A stretch of DNA of 64,000 bases from Thuidium tamariscinum (GCA_947034885.2 OX344749.2:45785682-45849681); one strand, 5' to 3'. Shown: positions 46,652 through 58,199, counted from the first letter of the stretch. Made by a program: numbers and translations. Notes: generated by a model from the sequence alone, not told the origin.

Positions 46652-46914
46652 GGTACACCCAAAAGCGCCCTATTCCTAAAAGCGCCATCTACAGTGCACA
46701 TACATTTCCAAAATCAGTCATGTTCACATACTATAGATGGCGCTTTCAGAAACAGACTTTGACTAGTAATAACTTTTGCATACGGTATCCAAATCCTACG
46801 TTCTTTGGTGCGTTGGAACATGCTTTCACTTGCCAACAAGACTACATAAAAATTTGAACTAATTAATAGCAGGAAGTAGGCTCAGTATGAATAAGTGGCT
46901 TTTTTGGGTGTACC
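46652..46914. mobile_element. GGTACACCC MITE (TA flanks)
   Basis: Starts GGTACACCCAAAAGCGCC and ends GGCTTTTTTGGGTGTACC, flanked by TA on both sides (46650-46651 and 46915-46916). TA targets suggest Tc1/mariner type, as inference. An inner pair (AAAGCGCCATCTACAGT and complement) forms a second hairpin. Confidence 0.7.
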
Positions 46915-47333
46915 TACTTTAGTTCAATCCCTCTTTCAAACTGTTGGATCCACCACCACACTGACCGCATCCATCAATCTTCAGAACCCCACAACAACCA
47001 AGATGAATTGCAGCAACTTAAGAGACCACGAGCTTGACTTTCTGGTGAGCAAGCAACTTCAGAAGCTCTAAAAGAAGGCCCAGAATACCGGAGTGAGAGG
47101 ATTCAAGCCCTCAATCCATTGAAGAGTTCAAGGAAGAAACGATGATAGTCCATGCGAATGCAACGTCGAGATTTTCAGGAAGCATTGTGACCGAAGATGC
47201 AGCAAATTGGGCAAAATGATCGACTCCAGAGACGAAATGAATCAGCTGCCTCGCATTTCCACACGTGAATTGCAAAATTCACAATCAGTACACGCTCGCA
47301 TGGAGCTCATCGATCGACTGTGCTAACGAGTTC

Positions 47334-49193
47334 TCACATCGCAAGATCTTTCTTCGCAAGACCTGGCGGTGGTGGTGGTGGTTGTAGAGGCTTGACGATG
47401 TGCTTGATGTAGTTAGGATTGGTGATGATGTGTTTGAAGTAGTTTGGATTAATGTCGTCGTCATCGTCCGTTTCGGATCGGCAGCCATGGCCAGTGAAGA
47501 GCATAATCGGCTCCATTGAAGAAGAAGTTCCAGTGGATGTGCGGCTCAAATTGTTACGGAGCGGTATGTTTAAACGACCCCTAAATGTTAAATCTTGGGC
47601 ACCTAACGTTTCGGTGTCGCGTTTCGTTTCGGATCCGTCGAGGTCTCTATCGAGAGAATTTGAAGAAGAGTCGGATCGAGGAATGCTCAAGGTCGTGTAC
47701 CCGCTTTCAATTGTGGAGGTTCGGCTCAGATTTCTCTCGCCGTTGCCGGCGCGCTCTGGGTTTGCATTCTCATGACCAAATTGCAGCTGACCTTCTTGCT
47801 TAAGAGGATACGTCGGGGACGTTTTGTCGACACCATAGCTGTTGCAAGGCTCTCGCTGCGTACGGCTTGCCTTTCCACCTGCAGAAGTACTCATGTGGTG
47901 CTCTTCGTACTTCTGTGTGCCCCATCTTGAGCTTGGAGTCTGTGGAGTCGTCGTCGGATAATCGTAATGCAAAAAATCCTCAACATGCCTGTCTTGCGAC
48001 ACAGAAGCTTGTGGCAAGGGAGAGTACACACGCGGCACCACGGGCTGGCTAAAATCCCGCCGAGAGTTGGCTTTCTCAGAGAATCGAGTTGTAGATGTGA
48101 ATGGTCTCGATGGAGAAGAATCAGCATGTTGTAAGCCGTGCGAGTTTCGGAAGCTCTGGCTGTAAATTGGTATGTAACGTCGAGGTGTGGACAGATGGCT
48201 TAAACTCTCCTCGGACCGCTTGTCAACGCGTGTGCGAATTGGTTTGAAGTCTTTCCCGCTTGAGATTGCTTCTGGAAGAGGCACTTGGCTTGCTTCCGAG
48301 GACAGGTGATGGCTGCGCGTTTGGCTGAAGCTTGGTCGACTCGTAGGGTAAATTACACTCTTCGGGATATGTTCATGTCCCTGGATATGGCTCCGGCTAT
48401 GGCGTCGTGGAGTGGTAACGACATCGTACTTCGGTGCTGTGCCATATGCATTATACCTTGTGTGCAGGCTCCCTTGGAATTCGTATTGTCTCGACAGATC
48501 TGATTTGTTTGCAAACGGCGAAGGGCCGCTGTATGCTGGAGTTTTATGGTTGCTGAGCTTCTTCTGGGGAGATTCCTGGCCTCTGTAATAGCCACGCTTG
48601 ATCAAGGTCGGGTTTGAAGAGATTTGTCTTGCTGCAGCCGACTGGCACGAGTGAAACGCATCTCCACGCACCGTTACATTCTTGCACCCAAGTCCTGGAA
48701 GGAACCGTCTCTGTTTCGTGACATGCTTTGTCGACTTGATTTGGAGGACGCTGCCGCTGCCGCCTCTCGCCATAATCAGGGAAGCTTTTCCTGCAGCTAC
48801 CCTGCTGGTGTGTTTCTCGTCAACCTCCAGGATTAGGGCCTTCCAAAACTCTTCACACTCAGAACAACAGACCGGCGCACGTAGATATTCACCAGCTGGA
48901 GGTGCTTTGTTTGAGTTCCCATCATACTCGTACGCTTCCGTGTGGAGTTCTCTGCGTGAAGAAGGTGCTCTTTGTTTGCCATTGGAGGTTGACGAACTGG
49001 TCAGCCTGGTGTGCTCGTTCGCTCCTCCGTTGGGCTGCATTTGGCAAGAGAGACACATCATAAGAAATTTGCGGCCAATTTGTTCCTGGTGGTGCAAAAG
49101 ACATAATTCAGACGTTGCAGCTCTCCATCGAAGCTCAATGGACTGAACGTCTTCAAATGGAAGAACAAAATCTCTAGCATTCAGGTGTTTCAC
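47334..49193 (-). CDS. Orphan 619-residue, Ser/Arg-rich protein
   Basis: A single uninterrupted frame with GC content well above its surroundings, which argues for a real exon. Residues 1-45 look folded (FVLPFEDVQSIELRW). A Cys-rich patch follows near residue 110 (VCCSECEEFWKALILEVDEK), then a Gly/Ser segment (ARGGSGSVLQIKS). Most of 200-540 is Ser/Thr/Arg/Tyr-rich and probably disordered. The C-terminus has an acidic run (TDDDDDINPNYFKHI), an imperfect repeat (NPNYFKHIIT/NPNYIKHIVK) and polyproline (PPPPPPGLAKK). No enzyme domain is recognised. Start at 49191-49193 is the first ATG in frame; a start further in cannot be excluded, and more exons may exist upstream. The polyproline-acidic tail suggests a scaffold or binding partner, which is speculation. 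Confidence 0.6.
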   Translation of the reverse strand: MKHLNARDFVLPFEDVQSIELRWRAATSELCLLHHQEQIGRKFLMMCLSCQMQPNGGANEHTRLTSSSTSNGKQRAPSSRRELHTEAYEYDGNSNKAPPAGEYLRAPVCCSECEEFWKALILEVDEKHTSRVAAGKASLIMARGGSGSVLQIKSTKHVTKQRRFLPGLGCKNVTVRGDAFHSCQSAAARQISSNPTLIKRGYYRGQESPQKKLSNHKTPAYSGPSPFANKSDLSRQYEFQGSLHTRYNAYGTAPKYDVVTTPRRHSRSHIQGHEHIPKSVIYPTSRPSFSQTRSHHLSSEASQVPLPEAISSGKDFKPIRTRVDKRSEESLSHLSTPRRYIPIYSQSFRNSHGLQHADSSPSRPFTSTTRFSEKANSRRDFSQPVVPRVYSPLPQASVSQDRHVEDFLHYDYPTTTPQTPSSRWGTQKYEEHHMSTSAGGKASRTQREPCNSYGVDKTSPTYPLKQEGQLQFGHENANPERAGNGERNLSRTSTIESGYTTLSIPRSDSSSNSLDRDLDGSETKRDTETLGAQDLTFRGRLNIPLRNNLSRTSTGTSSSMEPIMLFTGHGCRSETDDDDDINPNYFKHIITNPNYIKHIVKPLQPPPPPPGLAKKDLAM

Positions 49194-50305
49194 GAGCGCG
49201 AGATGTTTGTCTCACCATGTTTTTTGCTGTTTGTGTCGTTGGCATTGTTTTTGAAGCAGAGCCAGCCACTCCGTCCTGCTTCTTATTCAATTTCCGCTAG
49301 GATTGTCTTTAAAGAAGTCTGAAACTCTCTCCCATGAGCTCAACATATTAACTCAACCTCGCCGTCGTTCATGCAGGAGAAGGTACGTTTCTGACCGTGA
49401 CATTCTGACTCCGACTCAAGATCACTAACATCCAGTCTCTATTAGTCGACTAGACAATGAGGAGATCATCATCAACCATCATGAAGGCTTTGACAGCATG
49501 TTCTAGCTAGCAAGGAGGCTATTTACAGAATCGAGATGGTTTCCTTCGTGGTGACTCCGTATTGCAATTTCTTTGGGACTCAATTGGTCTTGACTATGCG
49601 AAATATTCAAGGCTATGAAGAAAATCTAGGCTTGAGCCAGCAACGTTCTCAAGAAGAGCAGCTGTTATCTGCTTAGTCTCGACTTCCAGGCGTTCTATGA
49701 CTTCTATCTCTTATACAATGCCAAGGGTTTCCTACTGTATATCACAACGTTCAAGACGGAGACGAATTTGCCGTAGATATGGGTGGCAAGCTATGAGGTC
49801 TGAGTCAATGTGGCCACCAACTCGCTGGAATAGTCTGTCTGTTGCTCGACTGTCAAAGGTGACAATTTCTGGTGATTCGCAACCAAACATGTTGAGTGCA
49901 CATGACATTTGAACTAGATTTCAATTGAAATTCAAGATCATCCATCCATGACCAATATCTGAAGTGGTTTTTAATCCCAACAACAAATTCGTGCAATGAG
50001 GGACCAAGTCCACATTCTGTTATTTGTTCAGGATATTTCTAGCTGGGTCTGCCTGTTCTCAAGCTGTGAACTCAAGCAGCTGCAGTTTCACTAGCTCAAT
50101 TGAGTCAGTAAATCCCGCTAACCCTTATTTTTTAAGAGGAACAGGCCTGGCTCCTATACATCTTGTGCAAGCACAATGCAGAGCTTAACGAGTCACACAA
50201 GTGAGTCTACAAAATTGGGCTTACAGTCTACCATATATCTGAGCTAGTCTTAATCACTATCATCCCAACAAAGTAATTCAGCAAAAGCAAAAGTCACATT
50301 AGAGA
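49194..50305. other. Upstream region of the orphan gene
   Basis: No supported gene. About 49690-49915 has a mildly GC-rich block with open frames on both strands that I could not assign. Confidence 0.4.
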
Positions 50306-50308
50306 TTA

Positions 50309-51362
50309 GGGTGAATGCAAGAAACACTTGTACTATTTTTCGTCACAACCTAAGTGCTGATCTGTTTTTTGGCCATAACTTTTGCATTTTTGTTTGAAAT
50401 GACTTAAGATTTCTAGAGAAGGTACTCATGACTATCATATACCTTACATAATTTTTTCATAATTTTCAAAAATAGTTTAACACTAAAATAGTACTAGTGA
50501 TTAAATGTCACAAATGACAATTTGGAGGTTTTTAGTACTAAGGAGTACCTTTTTTTTAATGATTTTGAGATGGAATTTGGATGCGATGGTCTTCTAATAG
50601 ACTTATAGCTCTCCACGTGAGGGATTTTGAAAAAATTTATTTTTACATGGTGTGGAAGTCTACAAAGTGAGCTTCTTTTTGCTTGAAGTTTTAAACATAT
50701 AAAATTTTATTTTGGTGATTTTTTTGGTGAATGACCATCTCCATGGAGTTGTTGCAAATGGACACTTTTTATTTTTTGTATTTATTTGTTTTTACTATTT
50801 TTACCGAATTAAAACATGAAGGTATGTATTTTCTGGAGGTTTGGCTCTTTTTAAATTCTCCTACTTAGAGAATTCTTCTATCAATTTCCTTTGACAAAAA
50901 CCTTCATCTTAGAGGTGTATAGTATACATTATTCATATTTTTCAAATTCTTTTCAAATTAATTTTCTAATTTTAAAGTACTTCAAAAAAAGTCATGAGTA
51001 ATGTAGTAAAGCGCAACGAATAGTACAGATGGTGAATTTTGTTAAATGACGATATGCCATTAATTTGGCAGTTTTTACAATTCTGACCATGAGGTCCAAA
51101 ATCTAAACTTGTCATACATTTTTGAAATCTATATGTGTTGTAGATGACTGAAATCTATACTAGTCCAAGATGTTTCGGACCGTGAGGTCCGAACTGTAAA
51201 AACATTATAGATTTTGTAAATCTATGTATGTCTTAGATGTCTGAAAATCTATACCAATTCTAAATATTAGCTTTTAGTTCTGACCGTGCGGTCCGAAAAA
51301 TGGCATAGTGAATATCGCCATTTTTTTGAAATTCGCCATACAGGTGTTTCTTGCATTCACCC
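50309..51362. mobile_element. GGGT(C/G)ATTGC-family element with nested MITE (TSD ATTA/ATCA)
   Basis: Starts GGGTGAATGCAAGAAACAC and ends GTGTTTCTTGCATTCACCC. Flanks ATTA (50305-50308) and ATCA (51363-51366) differ by one base. Total 1054 bp; taking out the nested MITE (51029-51339) and a 4-bp duplicate leaves 739 bp, the family length. Non-coding. Confidence 0.85.
51029..51339. mobile_element. Nested MITE with GACCGTGAGGTCC palindromes
   Basis: Starts ATGGTGAATTTTGTTAAATG and ends with a near complement (ATCGCCATTTTTTTGAAATT, then CGCCAT). ACAG occurs at 51025-51028 and 51340-51343. Inside, three units carry the palindromic box GACC(A/G)TG(A/C)GGTCC at about 51096, 51178 and 51285. A relative of about 163 bp lies at 54745-54907. 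Confidence 0.7.
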
Positions 51363-51539
51363 ATCATTGCCTTGGGATTGAACTTTTAGACAAAAAAATG
51401 AGTGTATATGGGGCCTCGAATGCTGAGAGCCTGAGAGAGTTGTCTTCAATGCAGTCTTGTGCGTCGAGTGACGGGTGCTTAGAAAGTTCATTCTTTTGCT
51501 TACTGGATAAGTAACAGAATCACAGGTTTTTTACAGTCG

Positions 51540-52011
51540 AGGTTTGCCGTGATTTTGATGCATCTTCCCGGATTCCAAACCTTAGCCAATGGTACCATTC
51601 CGAAGTTGTCTTTGCTGAGATTTCTCAGCTACTACCGGTGTCAGTTAGTAGTACAGGATTGGATTGGACATTTATTGTTGAAGAGCTGATACGGGAATTG
51701 TTGTTGGTGCGTTAAAGTGGCATATAATTAAGTACATGAATTAAGGAGACAAGCTAGCGTACCACCAAAGGTAAAATTGGGCAGGACGACGTACCGGTGC
51801 TTGGTTTCTAACAAGATGGGCTTCGACCACAGTCATCACACACTCCACAAGTTTGCTCACGAAAATCTGCAGCAAGCCCCATGCTTAGAGCCTCAAGTAC
51901 CGAAGAGATGCGACTAGCAAACAATCCATGGATCGAGTGACGCAATTTGTATCCCCACTTCACGAAGTCACTACACTGTTGTACACCCCTTACTACAAGT
52001 CTCCATGACAA
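51540..52011. other. Exon-like blocks, unassigned
   Basis: On the plus strand 51537-51716 is open (VCRDFDASSRIPNLSQWYHS, ending EELIRELLLVR). On the minus strand 51808-52011 is open and ends in a Cys cluster (TCGVCDDCGRSPSC), loosely like the Cys-rich end of wall-associated kinase galacturonan-binding modules. Neither is convincing. Confidence 0.25.
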
Positions 52012-52249
52012 AGTCCTAGACGCTTCACGTGTAATCTCTCAAATTAAAGCTACGTTGATCACAATTTCGTTCTAGATTGGGGTGCTGATTTGCAGGCATA
52101 CAGTCTGCAATGCACAGTTTACCTGCAAGAGAATGTGATTCGCTTGTGACTAGAAACTGTATAAAACCCTCGTTCCATAAATCTACACTCTGAACCCTTT
52201 ATCGCAGTCAGTAGATCTATTTAAAAAAATTTGCATGCTTTGTGTTATA

Positions 52250-52982
52250 GGGTCATTGCAAGAAACGCCGGTCCTATTCTCCGTCACAATGGGAGTGACG
52301 TCATTCTTTTCTGCTATAACTTTTGAATCTAAAGATCTAATAATATGAAATAATTATTGGACCTCTCTAACTTGATGATTTTCACATCCCTTATTTTTCA
52401 GAAATTAAAAAAAATCATTTTATATTTAAAAATCATTTTTCTTAATTTGTCACAAACAGAGGTTTAGGGGTTTTTACTACGTTCGGAGTCCCCAAATTTA
52501 ATGATCTAAAGCTGAAATTTTCATGGTGCATTTGCATAGTAGGAAAGCATCTTCATACCAAAGGGAATCTAAAAATACATTATTTTATGTCCTCCACATA
52601 TATGCAAACAGCACTCCCATTGCACACAATTTCTGAACATTGATGATGGTACTAAGATAATTTTTTTGGTAAAATCTCATCACCATCAACTCTACCCAAA
52701 TGGCCAATTTTTAGATTTGAGAAAAATAACTTTTCCTATTTTTTACAAATTAAAATCTAAATATGCCCATTTTCATGAGTTTTGGCACTTTTCTAATTCT
52801 CCTACTTAAAGAATTTTCCAAATCTTTTCCTTCATAGGGAACCTTCTTCTTTAAGGTATATGCATTTTACATATTTTTCATGTTTTTTTAAAATTGTTTT
52901 TCTAATTAAATAGTACTCCTGAAAAAAAAAGCATCCAAATCCAAAATGCTACAAAAACGGACGCCCTTTCTTGCAATGACCC
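52250..52982. mobile_element. GGGT(C/G)ATTGC-family element (TSD TATA)
   Basis: 733 bp, starts GGGTCATTGCAAGAAACGCC and ends CCCTTTCTTGCAATGACCC, flanked by TATA at 52246-52249 and 52983-52986. Same internal order as 37451-38183. No coding frame. Confidence 0.92.
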
Positions 52983-53163
52983 TATACGTCTTTGAATCGG
53001 AATTTGTATCTGTTTTCCTGAATTTTATGAAACTCCTACAAGTTAAAACGGGAGGTTAGGTATTCAGATTCCAGCACGAACTTTGGATGAATGAGAAGTT
53101 GTTTGGACAACTGAAGTCAAACTGAAATTAAAGCACTCACTCACTGCTAGTAAAAAGCCTACA

Positions 53164-53399
53164 CGTCAGTAATATTGCATTACAGTTTCAATGGGTTTGC
53201 AGTAGAGCATTGAAAAAGTACTATTGCAGTGCAGAGGTTATATTGCAACAATATAGTTTCAATGGAAAAAGTGTCTTCCATTGAAACTATAAACTATAAT
53301 GTTGTAGTATTGTTTTAGTACTGCAACAGTATGCTTTCAAAACTCGACTGCAAACCCATTGAAACAGTATTAATGCAATGGCGGGTTACTTTCCTGACG
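53164..53399. mobile_element. Foldback MITE, about 236 bp
   Basis: Arms contain AGTTTCAATGGGTTTGCAGT and ACTGCAAACCCATTGAAACA; an inner pair ATAGTTTCAATGGAA / TTCCATTGAAACTAT closes on a short loop near 53275. CGTCAG / CTGACG mark the ends. Target duplication unclear. Confidence 0.7.
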
Positions 53400-54744
53400 C
53401 ACCGCCGACGATCACCTTGAATCACTCTGTTCATCGTCCGTTTAGGGCCCTACAGTAAAGGTTAGTGTGCCGTTGCCACCTAATGGCAGCACACTTGTCG
53501 CTCATATATGAGTATATTCAAACTGTTCCATAGTCAATAACCATGCATGGAAAGATCAACTGTAGAGGGCAGGGATGGGAGTTGCGAAACCTCAAGTCTT
53601 AGAGTCGAAGGCTAGAGTCTGCTGGGTCGCATCATTCCTGGCCTTGAATCCCACGCTTTAATTCTCCTTTGCAGTTAGAGATGGTTTGCACCCGTGAAGA
53701 CGACGAAACCAAATTGATTCAAAATTGCTGCAAAACTCCGTCACGGCCAACCAGCCCGCCTCCAGAAGTTCAATCAGAAAACTCTCCCCAATAAGTACGG
53801 TACTGAAAACCCCCACGCTCTTCGATCTTAACCTGATCGATCGTCATCAAAACTTAACGGTCAAATTTCAAAGAGATCGGTACAGTTTTTCCAGGCGCCG
53901 ATTAGGAACTTGAAATCTGTTGATACTGGTAGTAAATTTCAGAGAGCTCTGCTCTTGAATGCATTCCACAATTTGAAAGCTCTCAAAACTAACCGGTATG
54001 TGAAATTGATACTCCGTGGGATTAAATCTTAAGCTCCTGTTTATCCATCGATAGCCAGGCGCGCGCCGCGTGAATGCTTCGATTTGATTCTCCGGCCGTT
54101 CAATTCAGGCAATGCAGCGACTTCCGCCTCCGTCCACCACCATCGTATCACTGTTGAATTGAATGAGTTCAAAAGGGTCGCGGTACGTACTGTCACCACT
54201 CAGTTTGAATGTCTACATGCAGTAAATTTTCAAAACTTAAAAAAGCTTCTGCCTTGGGATGTCCGTTGACCAACGACATTAACTCAGACTGAACAAATCA
54301 TTTTCGATACTAGCTAGCACCTACTTGCGTTGGTACGGTAGGTCCCAATTTGGAAATTTGAAAACCTCGATCTGAGGCCGTGGCAACCATGCATCATCCG
54401 CCTTGGGATGTCCGTGAACGAAACGGAGACACAATTTCGATATAGCAGAGGTTCCACGACGCTAGCCAGCTCCCATTCTGAGTCTCGATCTCTCGATCAG
54501 GTCAAGTTTCGAAAAAATAAAAAATAATTGACTGTGAAGTCTATCTGCTTTGAGTCTTTGACAACAAAGCATTCAATGATCGAGCAATATTTAGACGCTA
54601 AACTCTCTATTGGAACTGGGACTATGGAGGACTGAAGCTAGGCGAACTCAGATCGCGAGCTGCACTGACTGGGACTTGGTGGCAAGCAAGCTGCAATTAA
54701 TAGGATCAACCAGCACATACTGGGAGACTACTGCAAATTTAACC
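53400..54744. other. Intergenic, no call
   Basis: Near-neutral GC with scattered short frames (for example 53725-53913) and no recognisable family. Confidence 0.35.
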
Positions 54745-54907
54745 AAAATTTCGTTGAAATGGCAGTATTCCACAAACTTGACAATTCTACGTTTTTAGAC
54801 CTCATGGTCTGAAATCTAAACCGTTCCTAAACCTTAAGACTAAAAAAAGCTAGGAAATGAAAAATATAAAAAATGGCGAATTGAATACGACCATTTTAAC
54901 TAAATTT
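54745..54907. mobile_element. Short relative of the nested GACC..GGTCC MITE
   Basis: Left AAAATTTCGTTGAAATGGCA and right complement-like end (ATGGCGAATTGAATACGACC then ATTTT). One inner box GACCTCATGGTC. No clear target duplication. Confidence 0.55.
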
Positions 54908-54959
54908 TTCACAGAGCCTGTATCTTTGTGCAAAGGATGTCATCTGGTCGAATTCTAGG

Positions 54960-56437
54960 GCCAGACTCATGCTTCAGAAGTTTAATTGACTCCACAAGTG
55001 GGGAGCCCCAGCCTTATCTCTAAGAGTGATTTGAAGACCGACGTAGGTTTGCTAGCATATACAGAAAGGACATCGAAGGCAAACATACAGGACGTGAGCA
55101 TTTATTTGTCATTGGAGAAGAAGTGGGGGTAGCACTTCTAAGAAGACTAATGTAATGGAACCTAAAATTGGGATGTAATGATAGACTTACAGCATACACT
55201 TGGAAAATCTGATGGCCGAAAACAGTGATTTTGCTAAGGTACTGCACACAACACGTACAGGGAAATAGTCAAAAGCAGGTTGCTTTCTGTGAAGTGGAAC
55301 CTCAAAATCTTTCTATTCAGCGTTTATTGGAGTTGAAAATGCAGAACTTCTCTATTAGTTGAATCATAACTCAATTGCATGTTAAAGGACAGGGAATCAG
55401 AACTCCTAAACTCTCGACCAACTACACCGAAGTGGAAATGATGGAATACACAGTGCATCGGAAAATTAAAAGTGGTGGCAAGCATCATCTCTCCAACTCA
55501 CCAGGGCAAAGAGCACCAGTAACACAATCTGCGGAACACCGATCTCCAAGCACCTGCATTGGAAATTATCGCAACAGAGCTCTCTTAATTTCATTGACCA
55601 CAAAATATAATATGACTAGCCCATTCGTGGGACAGACATGTGGTACACGGTCTATCCGAGATTTCGGAGCATCGATTGATGCTTCCTAACATCTCTAATT
55701 GCTCAACAAGTACTTCAAAAGGACTCTCGATCAATGCCAAAGTTCTTGGAGTCTGGCCGTCAAGATCTGAAGTACCTCAGAATAAGTGACATAGCTCCAC
55801 TGTATCCCAAAAATGCTTGGAACTCGGATCCAATGATTACAGCACCTTGCAATTCCCTCATTGTTATCTTGAACCGCTGTCAGCATCGTTGGCACCAAAA
55901 CGCTTACTTACTGCTAGTGCCACTTTCCCACATTCGAGATACATAAATACTTCCGAAATTACAGTAAAAAAATTTCATATTGCAAACGGGGAGCTGAGGG
56001 ATCGCTATCAATGAAGTAGAACACATCCATAAACACAAATCTCAAATGCAGCTCGCAACATATAATTGGGCACTTACATCTTTTGAATGGTTTACGAACG
56101 CAGGGGAGCTAGAAGGCAATGGTGCTGGGGCGAGGTAGACAAAAGACGCTCCCTGAATCAGTGGCAACAGTGATTTAAAAGACGTATGCAAAAGAGTGAG
56201 CATACCATAAGCATGCTTGACACAACTTTGGCTGTGGCCTCCTGCCAACAATACAACAAAAATTAATCATTCCCACAATTACCCCAACCAACTGGTTCAA
56301 AGAAAGCACAAAAGCTTGTCTGAAGAAATCATGTAAGTCGACAGGTTACTCACAGGCGTGCCACCCATTGAGAGGAATCAAGATGATCGAGCCAAATATG
56401 GATAAGTAATGCTGAATGGCATAGAATATCAATGAAA
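54960..56437 (-). pseudogene. NAT12: Nucleobase-ascorbate transporter (NAT11/12-like) pseudogene
   Basis: Minus strand exons with GT-AG ends: 56354-56437 (FYAIQHYLSIFGSIILIPL), about 56045-56247 (EATAKVVSSMLM, then in another frame LLPLIQGASFVYLAPA), 55776-55876 (MRELQGAVIIGS, FLGYSGAMSLI), a doubtful one near 55660-55735, 55502-55553 (CLEIGVPQIVLLVLFAL) and 55191-55241 (YLSKITVFGHQIFQVYA). The QHYLS, LPLxQGxSFVYLAPA, MRELQGA and EIGxPQ boxes in this order are specific to plant NAT proteins, multi-pass carriers of purines, uracil or ascorbate. The last two good exons join in phase. The second exon switches frame after MLMV, the exon between MSLIL and CLEIG is unreadable, and the family signature (QNxGxxxxT) and C-terminal half were not found. 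It is a fragment or a dead gene. Confidence 0.8.
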
Positions 56438-56439
56438 CT

Positions 56440-57790
56440 GCACAAATAGAAGCAAAGAAATGTTAAGTCCTGAAATAAACATGAAGTGCAAAAATTAGTA
56501 AGGAGCGAATGCAGCGTTGCTTAGTAGGCATCACAACTCAGGATCCCCATGCACAGCATTCAAGATTGACCCCAAAAAATGCCGTCTCTTTTGAGACTCG
56601 ACGCACATGCGGTGAAAAGTAAGACTTTTACAATCCCATTTCGAGAATACATCCTGTTTCGAGGATCCACCAAAGTTAAGTTGAGTTAACTTAAGCTGCA
56701 AATATTAGCAAGAGACAGGTATATTCACCACTTTATATATATTCTTCAAACCATCTCAAGCCTGGCAAACAATGAAATATGACCCACAAGAAAAGAAATA
56801 CTTCAACGGATTGTAGAGAGAATGAACCTGTTTATAACCCTATCCTGATGATCGATCCTGACACTCAGTTGTACACAAAAACTGAAAAACCTAGCTACAG
56901 TACGTGCGCCATTTTCTTCCCCGTTTCAATTCCATGTGCTGTCAAACCTATTGAATCTTACCACCTAGGGTTCAAATTAATTCATTGTGGCATAGTCTGA
57001 ATGCGGGACAAGCTAGGGCGACACAGACCATAATAGTTTAATACTGAGGAGATTCTAGAAAATTATGCAAGAGAAGGTCACAGCAAAGAGGTTGCAAAGT
57101 TGTGCGATTATTATTTTCACGCTCCCCTTGCATCTATGGCTATCAATTCACTGTTTACCAAATCAAAGCATCGTTCATTCAAATCATCTTGTCGGAATCT
57201 CCATGCAATCCGAAAACCGGACCTACAGAACTCAAAAGGAAAATTCAAATGAACATTAGATGTTCTCAAGCAGCCCGATTCATCAATAGCTATGCACTTC
57301 ACTATTTTTCACTGCCAAGCATAGTGTTTACGGCCAACGCTCAATGCAATCCGAATGATCAGACCTAACAACCGAAACGGAAAATTCATATATGCAAACT
57401 AGCTTCGGTGACAATAATGCTTACGAAGAACTGCAGAATTCCTTTTCATCTATGGCTATGTCTTACTCTTTTAAGTTTCACAATGACAGTGTCAATGCTC
57501 GTAACTCGATGCATATGCAATCCGAGCGACGAAACCTAAAACCGGAACGCACGATATGTAATCAAACAAATGTTTCCAATTTTCATATATACTCCCGATT
57601 CATTGAGATTTGAAGCCACCATAACTATCTTTTAAACTCCTATTTATTTTGCAATGCTCGATCACCTAATCTTTGCACAATATTTCATCCTTATTTTGAT
57701 GGTATACTGAATTCAAACAAAGCTAGAATTGATTTCGAAGTGCGATTACTAATGATATTAAGCAGGTTAACAACGGAGTCTTTACAGTTT
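56440..57790. other. Intergenic, no call
   Basis: No supported gene. N-terminal exons of the transporter would be expected here on the minus strand but I could not recognise them. Confidence 0.35.
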
Positions 57791-58194
57791 TCCATGGAGG
57801 GTTTAAGAGCTTGACGACCTCCTAAGTGCTAAACTCCGTTCCGCTTCATTCTTCAATCCATCTTAAACCCTTAAAACTTCCTTGTGGTTTGCCTTTTCTA
57901 TACTAGTATGACAGTTCTGTAACTTACAGGACATTTCGAATATAATTGAGCTTGCAGAATGCAGATCGTAGATCGATCTAAGTCTAGATCTGTTAGCGAA
58001 TCCACGAAGGTCGGTTTGATACGATTCCCACCCGGTCGCCCGTTTGCTTTGACCTCACGCACCAACATTCGAAACCCAATGGATGCCCGCATTCCAAGGG
58101 ATGCCAACAGTACTTGGCTAGAATGATTCATCCCAGTCCAAGTCAGCAGAGCAAGAGAGTTTAAAATCCAAACCAAATTTTCCAAAGTAAACAA
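57790..58194 (-). pseudogene. Dispersed exon-like fragment, copy 2
   Basis: Minus strand frame 57898-58194 (98 residues: hydrophobic NLVWILNSLALLTW, later NGRPGGNRIKPTFVDSLTD). The part from about 58070 down is homologous to 42410-42640 and both have GTAAGT after the same block. Family unknown. Confidence 0.4.
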
Positions 58195-58199
58195 ACTAA

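Noticed and set aside
51808-52011. Cys cluster considered as a wall-associated kinase module
   Set aside because: Only one short block with a loose Cys pattern; no kinase or further domain nearby.
53725-54269. Short plus-strand frames in a neutral-GC area
   Set aside because: No domain, no splice context, no consistent strand.
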